Source of the DNA: Cohnella zeiphila
GTDB lineage: Bacteria; Bacillota; Bacilli; Paenibacillales; Paenibacillaceae
Reading direction: 5' to 3'
NCBI RefSeq assembly: GCF_014212055.1
Contig: NZ_JACJVO010000021.1
Coordinates: 265,600 to 329,599, forward strand
Length of the DNA stretch: 64,000 nucleotides
This document shows, in pieces, positions 36,291 to 45,651 of the stretch (its first letter is position 1; the number at the start of each line of letters is the position of its first letter). The notes under the pieces were generated by a model. It was given only the letters and a program-made list of their open reading frames with translations. It did not search any database and was not told the origin of the DNA. Made by a program: the position numbers and the translations under genes.

Positions 36291-36718
36291 GAATTACGAA
36301 TTGTTTAGAATAAACTTTAAAATGCAATAGATAGCATTACGACCCATTTGCCTGTATATTAATCAGCTGATTCTAAAGGAAAATATTTGTAGACTAATCT
36401 CAAAAAGTTGTGCAACCAATACTTCCATTTAAGCTTTGGTTGCACTAATTTACTTTCCTCACTGTCCCCATTCTATGAGAGCCCCCAGCAGTTACAATGG
36501 AAACGGCAGCGATGCCGTTTTTTTTGTATACAAAAATCCTCAGTTAGACTGGGGCTGAGAAAGCCAATAGTGGGCAGAGAATAATTTTTGCTTTTGTGGT
36601 GAAGCCGTAGGAAACAGTGCATAGGAATTACAAACCAGCGTTCCATTAAGGAGAATTCCTGAGAACTCAACAGTAGATAAGTAAAATGATTCAATTTCAA
36701 TAGAAGGCGATGCCAAGC
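36291..36718. other. AT-rich intergenic region without a convincing gene
   Basis: About 430 bases after the cyclase-like gene. It contains the terminator at 36501 and short broken frames only. A minus-strand frame at 36540-36734 has a faint likeness to spore germination proteins but no ribosome site. Confidence 0.4.
36501..36526 (+). terminator. Rho-independent terminator
   Basis: AAACGGCA pairs with TGCCGTTT around GCGA and continues into a run of eight T. It is about 210 bases after the cyclase-like gene and probably ends that transcript. Confidence 0.7.
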
Positions 36719-36961
36719 CTATTGTTCCACCCATCTTTTGCGATTTTGATGAGGCGCTATTCCCATGTGTGATTTAAACAATTTACAGTAGTAAGAGTTC
36801 TTCTTCAAGCCGACCGCATCGGCGATCCAAGAGGCAGGCTTATCTGTCGACGTTAACAATCGCATCGCCTGATGAATTCGTCTAGTGTAGATATAATCCG
36901 AGATGCTGTCGCATCTTTGACCTTGCGATACACAGCCGGGCAATACGGGGCAACGAGCCAC
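36719..36961 (-). pseudogene. AraC-family regulator, C-terminal fragment
   Basis: The frame encodes RIHQAMRLLTSTDKPASWI, then ADAVGLKKNSYYCKLFKSH and GIAPHQNRKRW, the second helix-turn-helix of an AraC-type regulator (usual pattern IA..VG......F...FK...G..P...R). Only about 60 residues of a protein normally near 280 remain, and no ribosome site precedes them, so it is a remnant. Confidence 0.55.
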
Positions 36962-37167
36962 AATAAAACCAATCCTCGCCTTGTGAGAAAATCACGGGTA
37001 TCTTTATTTCCAACACCTCAGTCATCATCCCCTCCTAGTATATGCGAATTGCAATATATCATACTTGGGCAACTAGAGGAAGATCATATGTTCGCTGACA
37101 GACAGTGGCACCTACATGTTGTAAAATAGATAGGAAATAGAATGTACGAGAGGTAGGCAACATACGA

Positions 37168-38643
37168 ATGCTGACGGGTGAAATTCGCAATAAGGTGGAT
37201 AAAATCTGGACGGATATTTGGGCGGGGGGCATTTCGAATCCGCTGACCGTTATCGAACAATTAACGTACTTAATGTTCATCCGCTCGCTCGATGAGAGGG
37301 AACTGGAGAACGAGAGCATGGAAGCGCTGGGCGGCGAAGTGGGCCCGAAGCTGTTCCCGCAGGATGAGCAGGGGCAGATGATGCGCTGGAGCAAGTTCAA
37401 GACGAAGGATCCGAGAGTAATTTTTGAGATTGTGGGAACGCAAGTTTTTCCATATATCAAGGCTATGAACGGAGCGAGCAACTCGGCCTTCGCCCGCTAC
37501 ATGCATGACGCCATGTTTCTGATTCCGACGCCGCAGGTGCTGCAGAAGATCATCACGGGGCTGGATGAGCTGTATGAGCATGATATTCAAAATCTGGACA
37601 TGCAGGGCGATCTCTACGAGTATATGCTGGGCAAGCTGGCGAGCGCGGGGCAGAACGGCCAATTCCGCACGCCCAAGCACATCCGTGACATGATGGTGCG
37701 CTTGCTCGCCCCGACGCCGAACGATAAGATCTGCGACCCCGCCTGCGGCACGGCCGGTTTCCTCGTATCTTCCGCCGAATACATCCGCGAGAAGTATGAG
37801 GCGGAGATGACGAGCGAACAGTGGGATCACTTCGCGGGAGAGATGTTCTCCGGCTTTGATACGGACCGGACGATGCTTCGCCTGTCGGCGATGAACCTGA
37901 TGCTTCACTCCATCACGCAGCCACACGTCGATTATGTGGACAGTGTCTCGAAGCAGAATGATATTTCTTCGAAGTATGACCTCATCCTGGCGAATCCGCC
38001 GTTCACCGGCACCGTCGACGCGGAAAGTATTCACGACAATCTGAAGACTGTCTGCGACACAAAGAAGACGGAGCTGCTGTTCGTCGCGCTGTTCCTGCGC
38101 ATGCTGCGCAAGGGCGGGCGGTGCGCGTGCATCGTGCCGGACGGTGTCCTGTTCGGTTCGACGAAGGCTCACAAGTCATTGCGCAAGGAATTGGTGGAAA
38201 ATCATCAGCTGCAAGCGGTGGTGTCCATGCCGAGCGGCGTTTTCAAACCGTATGCCGGGGTCAGCACAGCGATTCTGATCTTCACGAAGACGGGATCGGG
38301 TGGCACCGACAAAGTCTGGTTCTACGACATGAAGGCCGACGGCTTCTCGCTGGACGACAAGCGCTCGCCGATCGAGGCGAACGACATCCCCGATATCATC
38401 GTGCGCTATCACAATCTCGCCGGCGAAGCGGATCGCAAGCCGACGGAAAAGAGCTTCCTGGTGGATAAGTCTGCGATCGTAGCGAACGACTATGCGCTCT
38501 CAATCAACAAGTATAAGGAAACAGTTGTTCAAAAGGTGGAATACCCATCTACTAAAGAGATTATGGCGGAGTTGTTTGCAATTGAGGATCGCATCGCGGT
38601 GGGGCTGAAGGAACTGGAGGCGATGCTGAATGAAAAAGGATAA
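37168..38643 (+). CDS. hsdM: Type I restriction-modification methylase subunit HsdM
   Basis: 491 residues. An N-terminal helical HsdM domain is followed by the AdoMet motif DPACGTAGF at residues 190-198 and the catalytic NPPF at 276-279, the order of gamma-class N6-adenine methylases. Together with HsdS it methylates adenine in a split recognition site. Much higher in G+C than the preceding genes. The next gene starts 14 bases before its stop. An ATG with AGAGGTAGG upstream fits a usual start. Confidence 0.95.
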   Translation: MLTGEIRNKVDKIWTDIWAGGISNPLTVIEQLTYLMFIRSLDERELENESMEALGGEVGPKLFPQDEQGQMMRWSKFKTKDPRVIFEIVGTQVFPYIKAMNGASNSAFARYMHDAMFLIPTPQVLQKIITGLDELYEHDIQNLDMQGDLYEYMLGKLASAGQNGQFRTPKHIRDMMVRLLAPTPNDKICDPACGTAGFLVSSAEYIREKYEAEMTSEQWDHFAGEMFSGFDTDRTMLRLSAMNLMLHSITQPHVDYVDSVSKQNDISSKYDLILANPPFTGTVDAESIHDNLKTVCDTKKTELLFVALFLRMLRKGGRCACIVPDGVLFGSTKAHKSLRKELVENHQLQAVVSMPSGVFKPYAGVSTAILIFTKTGSGGTDKVWFYDMKADGFSLDDKRSPIEANDIPDIIVRYHNLAGEADRKPTEKSFLVDKSAIVANDYALSINKYKETVVQKVEYPSTKEIMAELFAIEDRIAVGLKELEAMLNEKG

Positions 38644-39811
38644 GTGGCGAGTCGTAAAACTCGAAGATATTCTTCGAATTGATAAAAAAGCAGTTACACC
38701 TGAGGAATCTCGAAATAGGCCGTATCTTGGTCTTGAACATATTCTCAAGAACACTGGCGAAATAGCAGGAGGGCGCCAAGACAGTAGTGCGGATGTTAAA
38801 AGTATTAAGTTTGCCTTTGATAAGCGTCACATTCTTTACGGGAAATTGCGACCGAATCTCAACAAAGTAGCTCTCCCTGATTTTTCTGGTGTTTGCAGCA
38901 CTGATATATACCCGCTACTGATTGACGAAAGTTTGGTAGATAGAAGGTTCGTTGGTGCTATTTTACGTAGCAACAAGTTTGTTATGCATGCATCAAGTCA
39001 AGCGCGTGGGGTAAATTTGCCGAGAGTAGAGGAAAGTGTTATCTACAACTTTTTAGTTTCTTTGCCTCCGCTCAATGAACAGTTTAAAATAGCTGAAATA
39101 CTTAGCAAGGTAACAGAGTTAATTCTTTTGCAAAAACAGCAAATAACGAAACTTGATTTGATGGTCAAATCCCGATTTATCGAGATGTTTGGGGATCCAA
39201 TTTTTAATCCGTATAGATTACCAGTAGTGAAGTTGGGAGATATTACGACAACCGAACCGCAGAATGGCTTATATAAACCATTATCAGACTATGTTCAAGA
39301 TGATACAGGTACTCCTATTTTAAGAATTGACGCTTTTTATAATGGAGTTGTTACAGACTTCAGGCAGCTGAAACGTTTGAGATGTAACGAGATTGAGAAG
39401 CAGCGTTATCTGCTATGCGAAAACGATATTGTAATTAACAGAGTAAATAGTCTTGAATATTTGGGGAAGTGCGCTCATATTCGAGGTTTACTTGAAGACA
39501 CAGTATTCGAATCTAATATGATGCGGTTACATGTTGACGAAAATAAGTTTAATGCAAAATACGTTGCTTGTTTGTTATGTACAGATTATATCTATAATCA
39601 GATTTTAAGCCATGCGAAGAAATCGGTAAATCAAGCTAGTATTAACCAGAAAGATGTTCAGGATTTTGATATTTATATGCCACCGCTCGAGAGTCAAAAT
39701 CAATTTGCAATGTTCGTCGCACAAGTCGACAAATCGAAATTTGAAGTTCAGCAAGGACTAAAACAGCTGGAGCTTCAGTACAACGCGCTTATGCAACAAT
39801 ATTTTGGTTAA
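38630..39811 (+). CDS. hsdS: Type I specificity subunit HsdS (first copy)
   Basis: 393 residues with two target-recognition domains joined by a conserved helix. The central helix ends in KSRFIEMFGDP (about residues 179-189) and the second in QVDKSKFEVQQGLKQLELQ. Each domain reads half of the bipartite DNA site. AT-rich compared with hsdM and hsdR, as usual for exchanged specificity genes. The ATG overlaps hsdM. Short direct repeats shared with the second hsdS frame its second domain, so it can exchange domains. Confidence 0.92.
   Translation: MKKDKWRVVKLEDILRIDKKAVTPEESRNRPYLGLEHILKNTGEIAGGRQDSSADVKSIKFAFDKRHILYGKLRPNLNKVALPDFSGVCSTDIYPLLIDESLVDRRFVGAILRSNKFVMHASSQARGVNLPRVEESVIYNFLVSLPPLNEQFKIAEILSKVTELILLQKQQITKLDLMVKSRFIEMFGDPIFNPYRLPVVKLGDITTTEPQNGLYKPLSDYVQDDTGTPILRIDAFYNGVVTDFRQLKRLRCNEIEKQRYLLCENDIVINRVNSLEYLGKCAHIRGLLEDTVFESNMMRLHVDENKFNAKYVACLLCTDYIYNQILSHAKKSVNQASINQKDVQDFDIYMPPLESQNQFAMFVAQVDKSKFEVQQGLKQLELQYNALMQQYFG
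39165..39198 (+). repeat. Direct repeat A, copy 1 (central hsdS region)
   Basis: Encodes KSRFIEMFGDP in the first hsdS. Core TCCCGATTTATCG at 39170-39182 is repeated at 40884-40896 and 41453-41465; copies 1 and 2 share the longer CAAATCCCGATTTATCG (39166-39182), while copies 1 and 3 continue to match nearly base for base through GGGGATCC. Confidence 0.85.
39722..39742 (+). repeat. Direct repeat B, copy 1 (distal hsdS region)
   Basis: A 21-base sequence beginning CAAGTCGACAAATCG, encoding QVDKSKF, is repeated exactly at 41993-42013 in the second hsdS. Together with repeat A it brackets the second target-recognition domain in both genes. Confidence 0.85.
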
Positions 39812-39877
39812 ATTGTGATTAATTCTCCAATAATGTGCAATAAGAAAAAATACGCACAGATTAGGAGAATGGAAAAT

Positions 39878-40876
39878 ATGAAAGAGACATTGATTGCGGA
39901 TATCGAACAGAAAATGACGGATGTGTTGAATAACGCCCAAATGGAAAGGCTTCACAAGGTATTAAACCGATGCTTATACAACTTCACCGTGACTGAATGT
40001 GTCAATGGTTCGATAGATGACGAAGAAGAACCGACGAATGAAACGCTTTTAGAATCGTTTCTGGCTTCCAAGCGAGTTGAAGGGTGTTCTGAAAAGTCAT
40101 TGAAATATTATTATTCAACTATCCGGAACACCCTTAACATTATGAAGAAAGCAGTCAAGCATATCACTACAGATGACCTGAGACAGTATCTTGCGGATTA
40201 TCAACGCAACAGCAACTCGAGTAAGGTGACCATTGACAATATTCGCAGGATACTTTCTAGCTTCTTCTCATGGTTGGAGGACGAGAACCATATTCTCAAA
40301 AGTCCTGTAAGACGAATTCACAAGGTTAAAACAGGAAAGACAGTCAAGGAAACTTACACGGATGAAGCGTTAGAACTAATGCGCGATAACTGCGGCTCCA
40401 TTCGAGATTTGGCGATTATTGATTTGCTTGCTTCTACAGGGATGCGTGTCGGTGAAATGGTGAAGTTAAACCGCGAAGAAATTGATTTTGATAGCCGTGA
40501 ATGTATTGTTTTCGGAAAGGGAGAGAAAGAACGCCCAGTTTATTTTGATGCACGAACCAAGATACATCTGCAAAGTTATCTGGCTAGTCGAACAGACGAT
40601 AATCCCGCGCTATTCGTTTCACTAACAAAACCGTTTAATCGTTTGGAGATCAGCGGTGTTGAGATTAGACTTCGGGAACTTGGTCGGAAACTGAATATCC
40701 CGAAAGTTCATCCCCATAAGTTCCGCAGAACATTGGCGACGAGAGCCATCGACAAAGGGATGCCGATTGAGCAGGTCCAGCAGTTATTGGGACATCAGAA
40801 AATTGACACTACTTTACAATACGCGATGGTAAGCCAAAATAATGTGAAAATATCGCACCGAAAGTATATTGGTTGA
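39878..40876 (+). CDS. Tyrosine recombinase between the two hsdS genes
   Basis: About 332 residues from ATG 39878 (AGGAG ten bases upstream); an upstream in-frame GTG at 39815 is less likely. An N-terminal SAM-like core-binding domain is followed by the catalytic domain: Arg in STGMRVGEM, HKFRRT (H-x-x-R), LGHQ, and the nucleophile Tyr in TTLQYAMV. XerC/D-like enzymes of this size are found in phase-variable type I systems, where they recombine hsdS repeats. It sits in the same orientation as both hsdS genes. Its stop is followed after three bases by a repeat A core. Confidence 0.9.
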   Translation: MKETLIADIEQKMTDVLNNAQMERLHKVLNRCLYNFTVTECVNGSIDDEEEPTNETLLESFLASKRVEGCSEKSLKYYYSTIRNTLNIMKKAVKHITTDDLRQYLADYQRNSNSSKVTIDNIRRILSSFFSWLEDENHILKSPVRRIHKVKTGKTVKETYTDEALELMRDNCGSIRDLAIIDLLASTGMRVGEMVKLNREEIDFDSRECIVFGKGEKERPVYFDARTKIHLQSYLASRTDDNPALFVSLTKPFNRLEISGVEIRLRELGRKLNIPKVHPHKFRRTLATRAIDKGMPIEQVQQLLGHQKIDTTLQYAMVSQNNVKISHRKYIG

Positions 40877-40879
40877 TTT

Positions 40880-40896
40880 CAAATCCCGATTTATCG
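40880..40896 (+). repeat. Direct repeat A, copy 2 (just after the recombinase)
   Basis: CAAATCCCGATTTATCG, 17 bases identical to 39166-39182 in the first hsdS. In the hsdS reading frame it would encode KSRFI before the sequence diverges, as expected for a recombination scar or an active crossover site. Confidence 0.85.
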
Positions 40897-40930
40897 CCAA
40901 AAGTCTAAGGTTAGGGCTGGAGGTGGTGGT

Positions 40931-42148
40931 ATGAAAACAGGAGCGCTAATGCAATTATCTAGCATTTGCAATCTGAATATGGGACAATCTCCTGATTCGT
41001 CAAGCTACAATCAAGACGGCGAAGGGCTTCCTTTCTTTCAGGGCAATGCTGACTTCGGCGATTTGCATCCAAAAGTGCGTTATTGGTGTAATCGCCCCAC
41101 TAAAATTGCGAAAGCAGGCGACATCTTGCTTTCCGTCCGCGCTCCAATTGGTGCGTTGAATATAGCGACCGAGGAATGTTGTATTGGGCGAGGTCTTGCT
41201 GCGCTCTCAGTAAAGGAAAATGTCAGCGACACTCGGTATCTGCTCTACGCCTTGCGCAGTCGTGTGGATGAACTCGTCGCTAAAGGAACGGGAAGTACGT
41301 TTAAGGCGATAAGCAAAACCACTTTAGAGGATATTCGAATACCTCTTCCTGTCCTAGTTAAACAAAGAGAAATCGCTAAACAACTGGACAAATTAAGCGC
41401 ACTGGTAGCTCTGCGCAAACAGCAGATTGAACAACTTGATCTGTTAATTAAGTCCCGATTTATCGAGATGTTCGGGGATCCTCAAGCACCATCACTACAC
41501 CCTGTAGTATCCCTTGAAACGGTCGCTAACATTGTTTCAGGGATTACTAAAGGTAGAAAAGTGCCAATCGAACGGCTACATTCAGTTCCATATATGCGTG
41601 TTGCAAATGTAAAGGATGGCTATATTGACTTGTCTGAAATTAAGATGATTGAGGTAACCGACAGTGAAATAGAACGATACCGAATTATTCCTGGTGATAT
41701 TTTAATGACGGAAGGTGGAGACCCAGATAAACTGGGACGCGGAGCAATCTGGATACATCAGATTGATAACTGCATTCACCAGAATCACATATTTCGTGTT
41801 CGCCTACAAAGGGAGAAAGTCAATCCACTATATTTTGTAGAATATTTGAAACAGCCAATGATAAAACAATATTTCTTTTCTTGCGCAAAACAGACTACTG
41901 GGATAGCAAGTATTAATATGTCACAGCTTAAAGCAGCACCTACAATTGTTCCACCGCTTGATCTTCAAAACGCCTTCGCCGCCTTCGTCGGTCAAGTCGA
42001 CAAATCGAAATTTATCAGTTTGACTTCACAGCTCAACAGCATATTGCGAAGTATTTTGAACTTTGTCGTTATACACGAAGATAAATCCGAACAATCTACT
42101 AGATTATGGTACAATATAATGGAATTTAAAAAATTAAAATCAGGGTGA
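40931..42148 (+). CDS. hsdS: Type I specificity subunit HsdS (second copy)
   Basis: 405 residues with two target-recognition domains of its own: the first begins SSICNLNMGQSPDSS, and the second follows KSRFIEMFGDP (central helix, about residues 175-185). It has an intact start (GGAGGTGG upstream) and is complete apart from its C-terminal tail, which after QVDKSKF differs entirely from the first copy. It overlaps the preferred region of the hsdR start. Either HsdS can probably serve the single HsdM, so the system has two specificities or one active and one reserve set. Confidence 0.88.
   Translation: MKTGALMQLSSICNLNMGQSPDSSSYNQDGEGLPFFQGNADFGDLHPKVRYWCNRPTKIAKAGDILLSVRAPIGALNIATEECCIGRGLAALSVKENVSDTRYLLYALRSRVDELVAKGTGSTFKAISKTTLEDIRIPLPVLVKQREIAKQLDKLSALVALRKQQIEQLDLLIKSRFIEMFGDPQAPSLHPVVSLETVANIVSGITKGRKVPIERLHSVPYMRVANVKDGYIDLSEIKMIEVTDSEIERYRIIPGDILMTEGGDPDKLGRGAIWIHQIDNCIHQNHIFRVRLQREKVNPLYFVEYLKQPMIKQYFFSCAKQTTGIASINMSQLKAAPTIVPPLDLQNAFAAFVGQVDKSKFISLTSQLNSILRSILNFVVIHEDKSEQSTRLWYNIMEFKKLKSG
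41450..41481 (+). repeat. Direct repeat A, copy 3 (central second hsdS)
   Basis: Core TCCCGATTTATCG at 41453-41465 followed by GAGATGTTCGGGGATCC, which differs from copy 1 by a single base over the shared region after the core. It encodes KSRFIEMFGDP in the second hsdS. Confidence 0.85.
41993..42013 (+). repeat. Direct repeat B, copy 2 (distal second hsdS)
   Basis: Exact 21-base copy of 39722-39742. After it the two hsdS genes share nothing, so this is a sharp boundary of homology. Confidence 0.85.
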
Positions 42149-42153
42149 GCCCA

Positions 42154-45100
42154 ATGCCCGCGAACTTTGACTTCCTGCAAGGCCAAACCGAATACGAGTT
42201 GTTCGCCTCAGCGGCGATCGAGGCGGAGCGGGTGCTGGCCACTTCGCCGGCAATGGCGGCGGTGGGAAGCCGCAAGGCGATGGAACTGGCAGTGAAGTGG
42301 GTGTACGCAGCCGATAACACCGTCAAGATGCCATACAAGGACAACTTGCAGTCGCTTCTTCATGAGCCGACGTTCCGGTTCGCGATGGAGAATGCGACGT
42401 GGTCCAAGCTGCTCTATATCGTGAAGCTGGGCAACTTGGCCGTCCACACGGAGAAGGACGTAGATCGCAGCGAAGCAGTGTTCTCCCTAGCCGCACTGCA
42501 CGAATTCCTCCAGTGGCTGGACTACTGCTACGGCACCCGCTATGAGGAACGCGTCTTCGATGAACGGCTCATTCCGGAAGGTAAGGTGGTGCTCGACGAA
42601 GCGGCGATCAAGGCGAGCCAGAGTCTGATCGAGCAGCAGAACGCGGAGATCGAGAAGCTGCGCGCGCAGATCGAAGCGATGAGCGGCCAGCTCACCGAAG
42701 CGAAGCCGCAACATCAGGCGGAGCGCAGGTTCACGCCGATCGACCTGCCGGAGTACCTGACACGCAAGAAGTACATCGATGTCGATCTCAAACTACTCGG
42801 CTGGACGATCGGCGACGACGCACGTGAGGAAGTGCCGCTGACCGGCATGCCTAATGCGGCGGAGGAGGGCTTCGCCGACTACATCCTCTACGGTAAGGAC
42901 GGGCTGCCGCTGGCGATCATCGAAGCGAAGCGCACGTCCAAGGATCCGAAGATCGGTACTCAGCAGGCGAAGCTATACGCGGACTGTCTGGAGCGCATGA
43001 CGGGCCGACGCCCAATGATGTTCACGACGAACGGCTTCGAGACGTACTTGTGGGACGACAAGAGCTCTCCGCAGCGCCGGGTGAGCGGGATGTTCGCCAA
43101 GGCCGATCTGGAGAAGCTGATGCAGCGCCGCGAACAGCGCAAGCCGCTTGCCGACATCTCGATTGACGACAAGATCACCGATCGATACTATCAGAAGGAA
43201 GCGATCCGGGCGGTCTGCGAGAATATCGAAACCGGCCACCGGAAGTCGCTGCTCGTCATGGCGACCGGCACGGGCAAGACGAGAACGGCTTCGAGCCTTA
43301 CCGATGTGCTGTCCCGCGGCGGCCATGTCACGAACATTCTTTTCCTAGCGGATCGTACCGCTCTGGTGAAGCAGGCCAAGGACGACTTCAAGAACTACCT
43401 GCCGGACATGTCGCTATGCAACCTGCTGAGCAACAAAGACGATAAATCGGCGCGGATCGTCTTCTCTACCTATCCGACGATGCTGAACGCGATCGATACT
43501 GCAAAGAACCCGGACGGCGAGCGTCTGTTCACCCCCGCGCACTTCGATCTCATCGTCATCGACGAGGCGCATCGCAGTATTTTCAAGAAATACCGAGCGA
43601 TCTTCGAGTACTTCGACGCACTGCTGGTCGGCCTGACCGCGACGCCGAAGACGGAGGTCGACCGCAACACGTACGACTTCTTCGAGATGGAGAAGGGCGT
43701 GCCGACGTACGCCTACGATTACGAGACAGCGGTTGAGAAGGACCACGTGCTCGTCCCGTACTTCAACATCGAGGTCGTGACCAAATTTCTGGATCAAGGC
43801 ATCTCTTATGATGATCTGTCGGATGAGGAGAAGGAGCGTTACGAGGAAGACTTCACGGATGAGGACGGCAATATGCCGGATGTGATTCCGGCGCCGGCGG
43901 TGAACCAGTTTATTTTCAACCAGGATACGGTCGATCGTGTGCTCCAGGATCTGATGACGAGAGGGATTAAGGTCGCTGGAGGGGATCGGATCGGGAAGAC
44001 GATCATCTTCGCGCAGAACAAGAAGCACGCCGAGTACATTGTGGAGCGGTTCAACAAACTGTACCCGCAGCACAAGGGCGGCTTTGCCAAGCGGATCACG
44101 TATCAGGACAGCTACGCGCAATCGCTGATTGATGAGTTCAAGGTGCCGGGGAAGGAGCCGCACATCGCTGTGTCGGTGGACATGCTGGATACGGGCATCG
44201 ACGTGCCGCAAATCGTGAACCTCGTGTTCTTTAAAAGAGTGCGTTCGAAGGCGAAGTTCTGGCAGATGATTGGACGGGGCACTCGGCTGTGCAAGGATCT
44301 GTTCGGGGCGGGCGAAGACAAGATGCGATTTGTGATTTTCGACTACTTGGGCAATTTCGAATTCTTCCGGCAAAATAAAGAGGGGCTGGAAGGCAACGAG
44401 ACAATGAGCTTGTCCGAAGCGATCTTTGCCAAGCGGGTGCGGCTCATTCATCATTTGCAGCACGCCATGTTCGCCGACGATCCGCATCAGCAGCTGAGAT
44501 CGGAGCTGGTTCAGGTTGTGCATCGCCAGGTGGAGCAGCTCAATCCGGAGCTGATAGCGGTGAAGTTGAGGCTGCAATATGTGGAGAAGTTCAAGTTGTC
44601 AGGCGCGTACGTTTGCCTGTCGGATGCGGACAAACATGAACTGATCGTGCACCTTGCTGCGCTGGTGTACACGGACGAGACGGATGAATATGCGAAGCGC
44701 TTCGACAATCTCATGTACGGCCTCATGCTGTCGGGGATTGAGGGAACGCCGCAGTTCAAGAAGAACCGGAAGCAGTTGACTGATATCTGCGAGGCGCTGT
44801 CGCGGCGGGCGACGATCCCGCAGGTGAAGGAGAAGCTTGCGCTCATTAAGACAGTTGTCAGCGAGGAGTTCTGGGATGAAGCGGGGCTGCTGGATTATGA
44901 GCGGGTTCGGGCGGAGTTGCGCGGACTGATCAAGTTCATCGTGGAAGAAGGCGAAAGCGGGTTCGTCTATACGAATCTGAAGGATGAGGTGCTGGGCACG
45001 AAGGAAGGCGAAGCGCTCTACCAGGCCTACGACTTCGAAGATTACAAGCTGAAGGTGAACCGCTACATCGAGAACAATCGCGATCACCTCGCGATCCACA

Positions 45101-45501
45101 AGCTGAGGAACAACATTCCTCTAACGGCATCCGATTACGAGAGTCTGAAGCGGATCTTCACCGGCGAGCTGGGAACGGCGGAGGATTACGAACGCGAGTT
45201 CAAGGACACGCCGTTCGGATTGCTGGTGCGGCGAGTGGCGAAGCTGGAGACGGAAGCGGCGATGGCCGTGTTCTCCTTGTTCATTGATGAGCAGTCGCTG
45301 AGCCAGTCGCAGATTGTGTTCGTGCGCAAGGTCATCGACTACATCGTGCAGAACGGTTACATCGAGAACGCCGGCGAGCTGATGAAGCCGCCGTTCGATA
45401 AGCCGCAGAGCTTCATCAAGCTGTTCGACGGAGCGAGGCAGAAGCAGCTCGTGGAGCTGGTGACGCAGATCAAGGAGAACGCGGTGAAGATTGTGGGGTG
45501 A
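42154..45501 (+). CDS. hsdR: Type I restriction endonuclease subunit HsdR
   Basis: About 1115 residues. An N-terminal DUF4145-like helical domain is followed by the PD-(D/E)xK nuclease core (D242 and EAK at 257-259), then a superfamily 2 helicase: Walker A ATGTGKT near 370 and DEAH at 470-473, with RGTRL of motif VI further on. It translocates DNA and cuts unmethylated sites at a distance when joined with HsdM and HsdS. ATG 42154 (AGGGTGAG six bases upstream) fits the family start MPANFDFL better than GTG 42145. Rich in G+C like hsdM. Confidence 0.95.
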   Translation: MPANFDFLQGQTEYELFASAAIEAERVLATSPAMAAVGSRKAMELAVKWVYAADNTVKMPYKDNLQSLLHEPTFRFAMENATWSKLLYIVKLGNLAVHTEKDVDRSEAVFSLAALHEFLQWLDYCYGTRYEERVFDERLIPEGKVVLDEAAIKASQSLIEQQNAEIEKLRAQIEAMSGQLTEAKPQHQAERRFTPIDLPEYLTRKKYIDVDLKLLGWTIGDDAREEVPLTGMPNAAEEGFADYILYGKDGLPLAIIEAKRTSKDPKIGTQQAKLYADCLERMTGRRPMMFTTNGFETYLWDDKSSPQRRVSGMFAKADLEKLMQRREQRKPLADISIDDKITDRYYQKEAIRAVCENIETGHRKSLLVMATGTGKTRTASSLTDVLSRGGHVTNILFLADRTALVKQAKDDFKNYLPDMSLCNLLSNKDDKSARIVFSTYPTMLNAIDTAKNPDGERLFTPAHFDLIVIDEAHRSIFKKYRAIFEYFDALLVGLTATPKTEVDRNTYDFFEMEKGVPTYAYDYETAVEKDHVLVPYFNIEVVTKFLDQGISYDDLSDEEKERYEEDFTDEDGNMPDVIPAPAVNQFIFNQDTVDRVLQDLMTRGIKVAGGDRIGKTIIFAQNKKHAEYIVERFNKLYPQHKGGFAKRITYQDSYAQSLIDEFKVPGKEPHIAVSVDMLDTGIDVPQIVNLVFFKRVRSKAKFWQMIGRGTRLCKDLFGAGEDKMRFVIFDYLGNFEFFRQNKEGLEGNETMSLSEAIFAKRVRLIHHLQHAMFADDPHQQLRSELVQVVHRQVEQLNPELIAVKLRLQYVEKFKLSGAYVCLSDADKHELIVHLAALVYTDETDEYAKRFDNLMYGLMLSGIEGTPQFKKNRKQLTDICEALSRRATIPQVKEKLALIKTVVSEEFWDEAGLLDYERVRAELRGLIKFIVEEGESGFVYTNLKDEVLGTKEGEALYQAYDFEDYKLKVNRYIENNRDHLAIHKLRNNIPLTASDYESLKRIFTGELGTAEDYEREFKDTPFGLLVRRVAKLETEAAMAVFSLFIDEQSLSQSQIVFVRKVIDYIVQNGYIENAGELMKPPFDKPQSFIKLFDGARQKQLVELVTQIKENAVKIVG

Positions 45502-45612
45502 CAGGATCGTCGAGGCGCATGGCGACGCGCTGTCGTTCAAGAGCAAGGCAGGCGAAGGGGACGATGGTGGAGATATATTTTCCCGCTCAGCGGGCGGTGG
45601 AATATTAAATAA
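45502..45612 (+). pseudogene. Histidine kinase C-terminal remnant
   Basis: Directly after hsdR one frame reads RIVEAHGDALSFKSKAGEG and, after a one-base shift, KGTMVEIYFPAQRAVEY and stop. This is the end of the kinase ATP-binding domain (pattern IVEAHGG.....S..G.GT...I.FP). About 35 residues survive with a frameshift, so it is a fragment of a chromosomal gene left at the island edge. Confidence 0.45.
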
Positions 45613-45646
45613 GAGGAGGGCGTGCATAGATGCGCCTTCTCTTATT
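45608..45646 (+). terminator. Terminator-like inverted repeat at the end of the hsd locus
   Basis: AATAAGAGGAGG pairs with CCTTCTCTTATT (one G-T pair) around an inner irregular loop. It lies about 100 bases after hsdR and could serve it and the remnant on the other side. There is no strong T run. Confidence 0.45.
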
Positions 45647-45651
45647 CATTG

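Noticed and set aside
36540..36734. Minus-strand frame with a faint resemblance to a spore germination protein
   Set aside because: Too short and weak, no ribosome site, and it overlaps intergenic sequence without conserved motifs.
37270..38172. 300-codon minus-strand frame opposite hsdM
   Set aside because: Antisense shadow of a high-G+C gene; the plus strand has the DPACGTAGF and NPPF motifs.
39878..40876. Integrase of the whole island
   Set aside because: Its position between two hsdS genes with shared repeats fits a local hsdS recombinase; the large serine recombinase is a better candidate for element integration.
43414..44577. 387-codon minus-strand frame inside hsdR
   Set aside because: It is a shadow of the high-G+C hsdR coding sequence; the plus-strand frame has all helicase and nuclease motifs.
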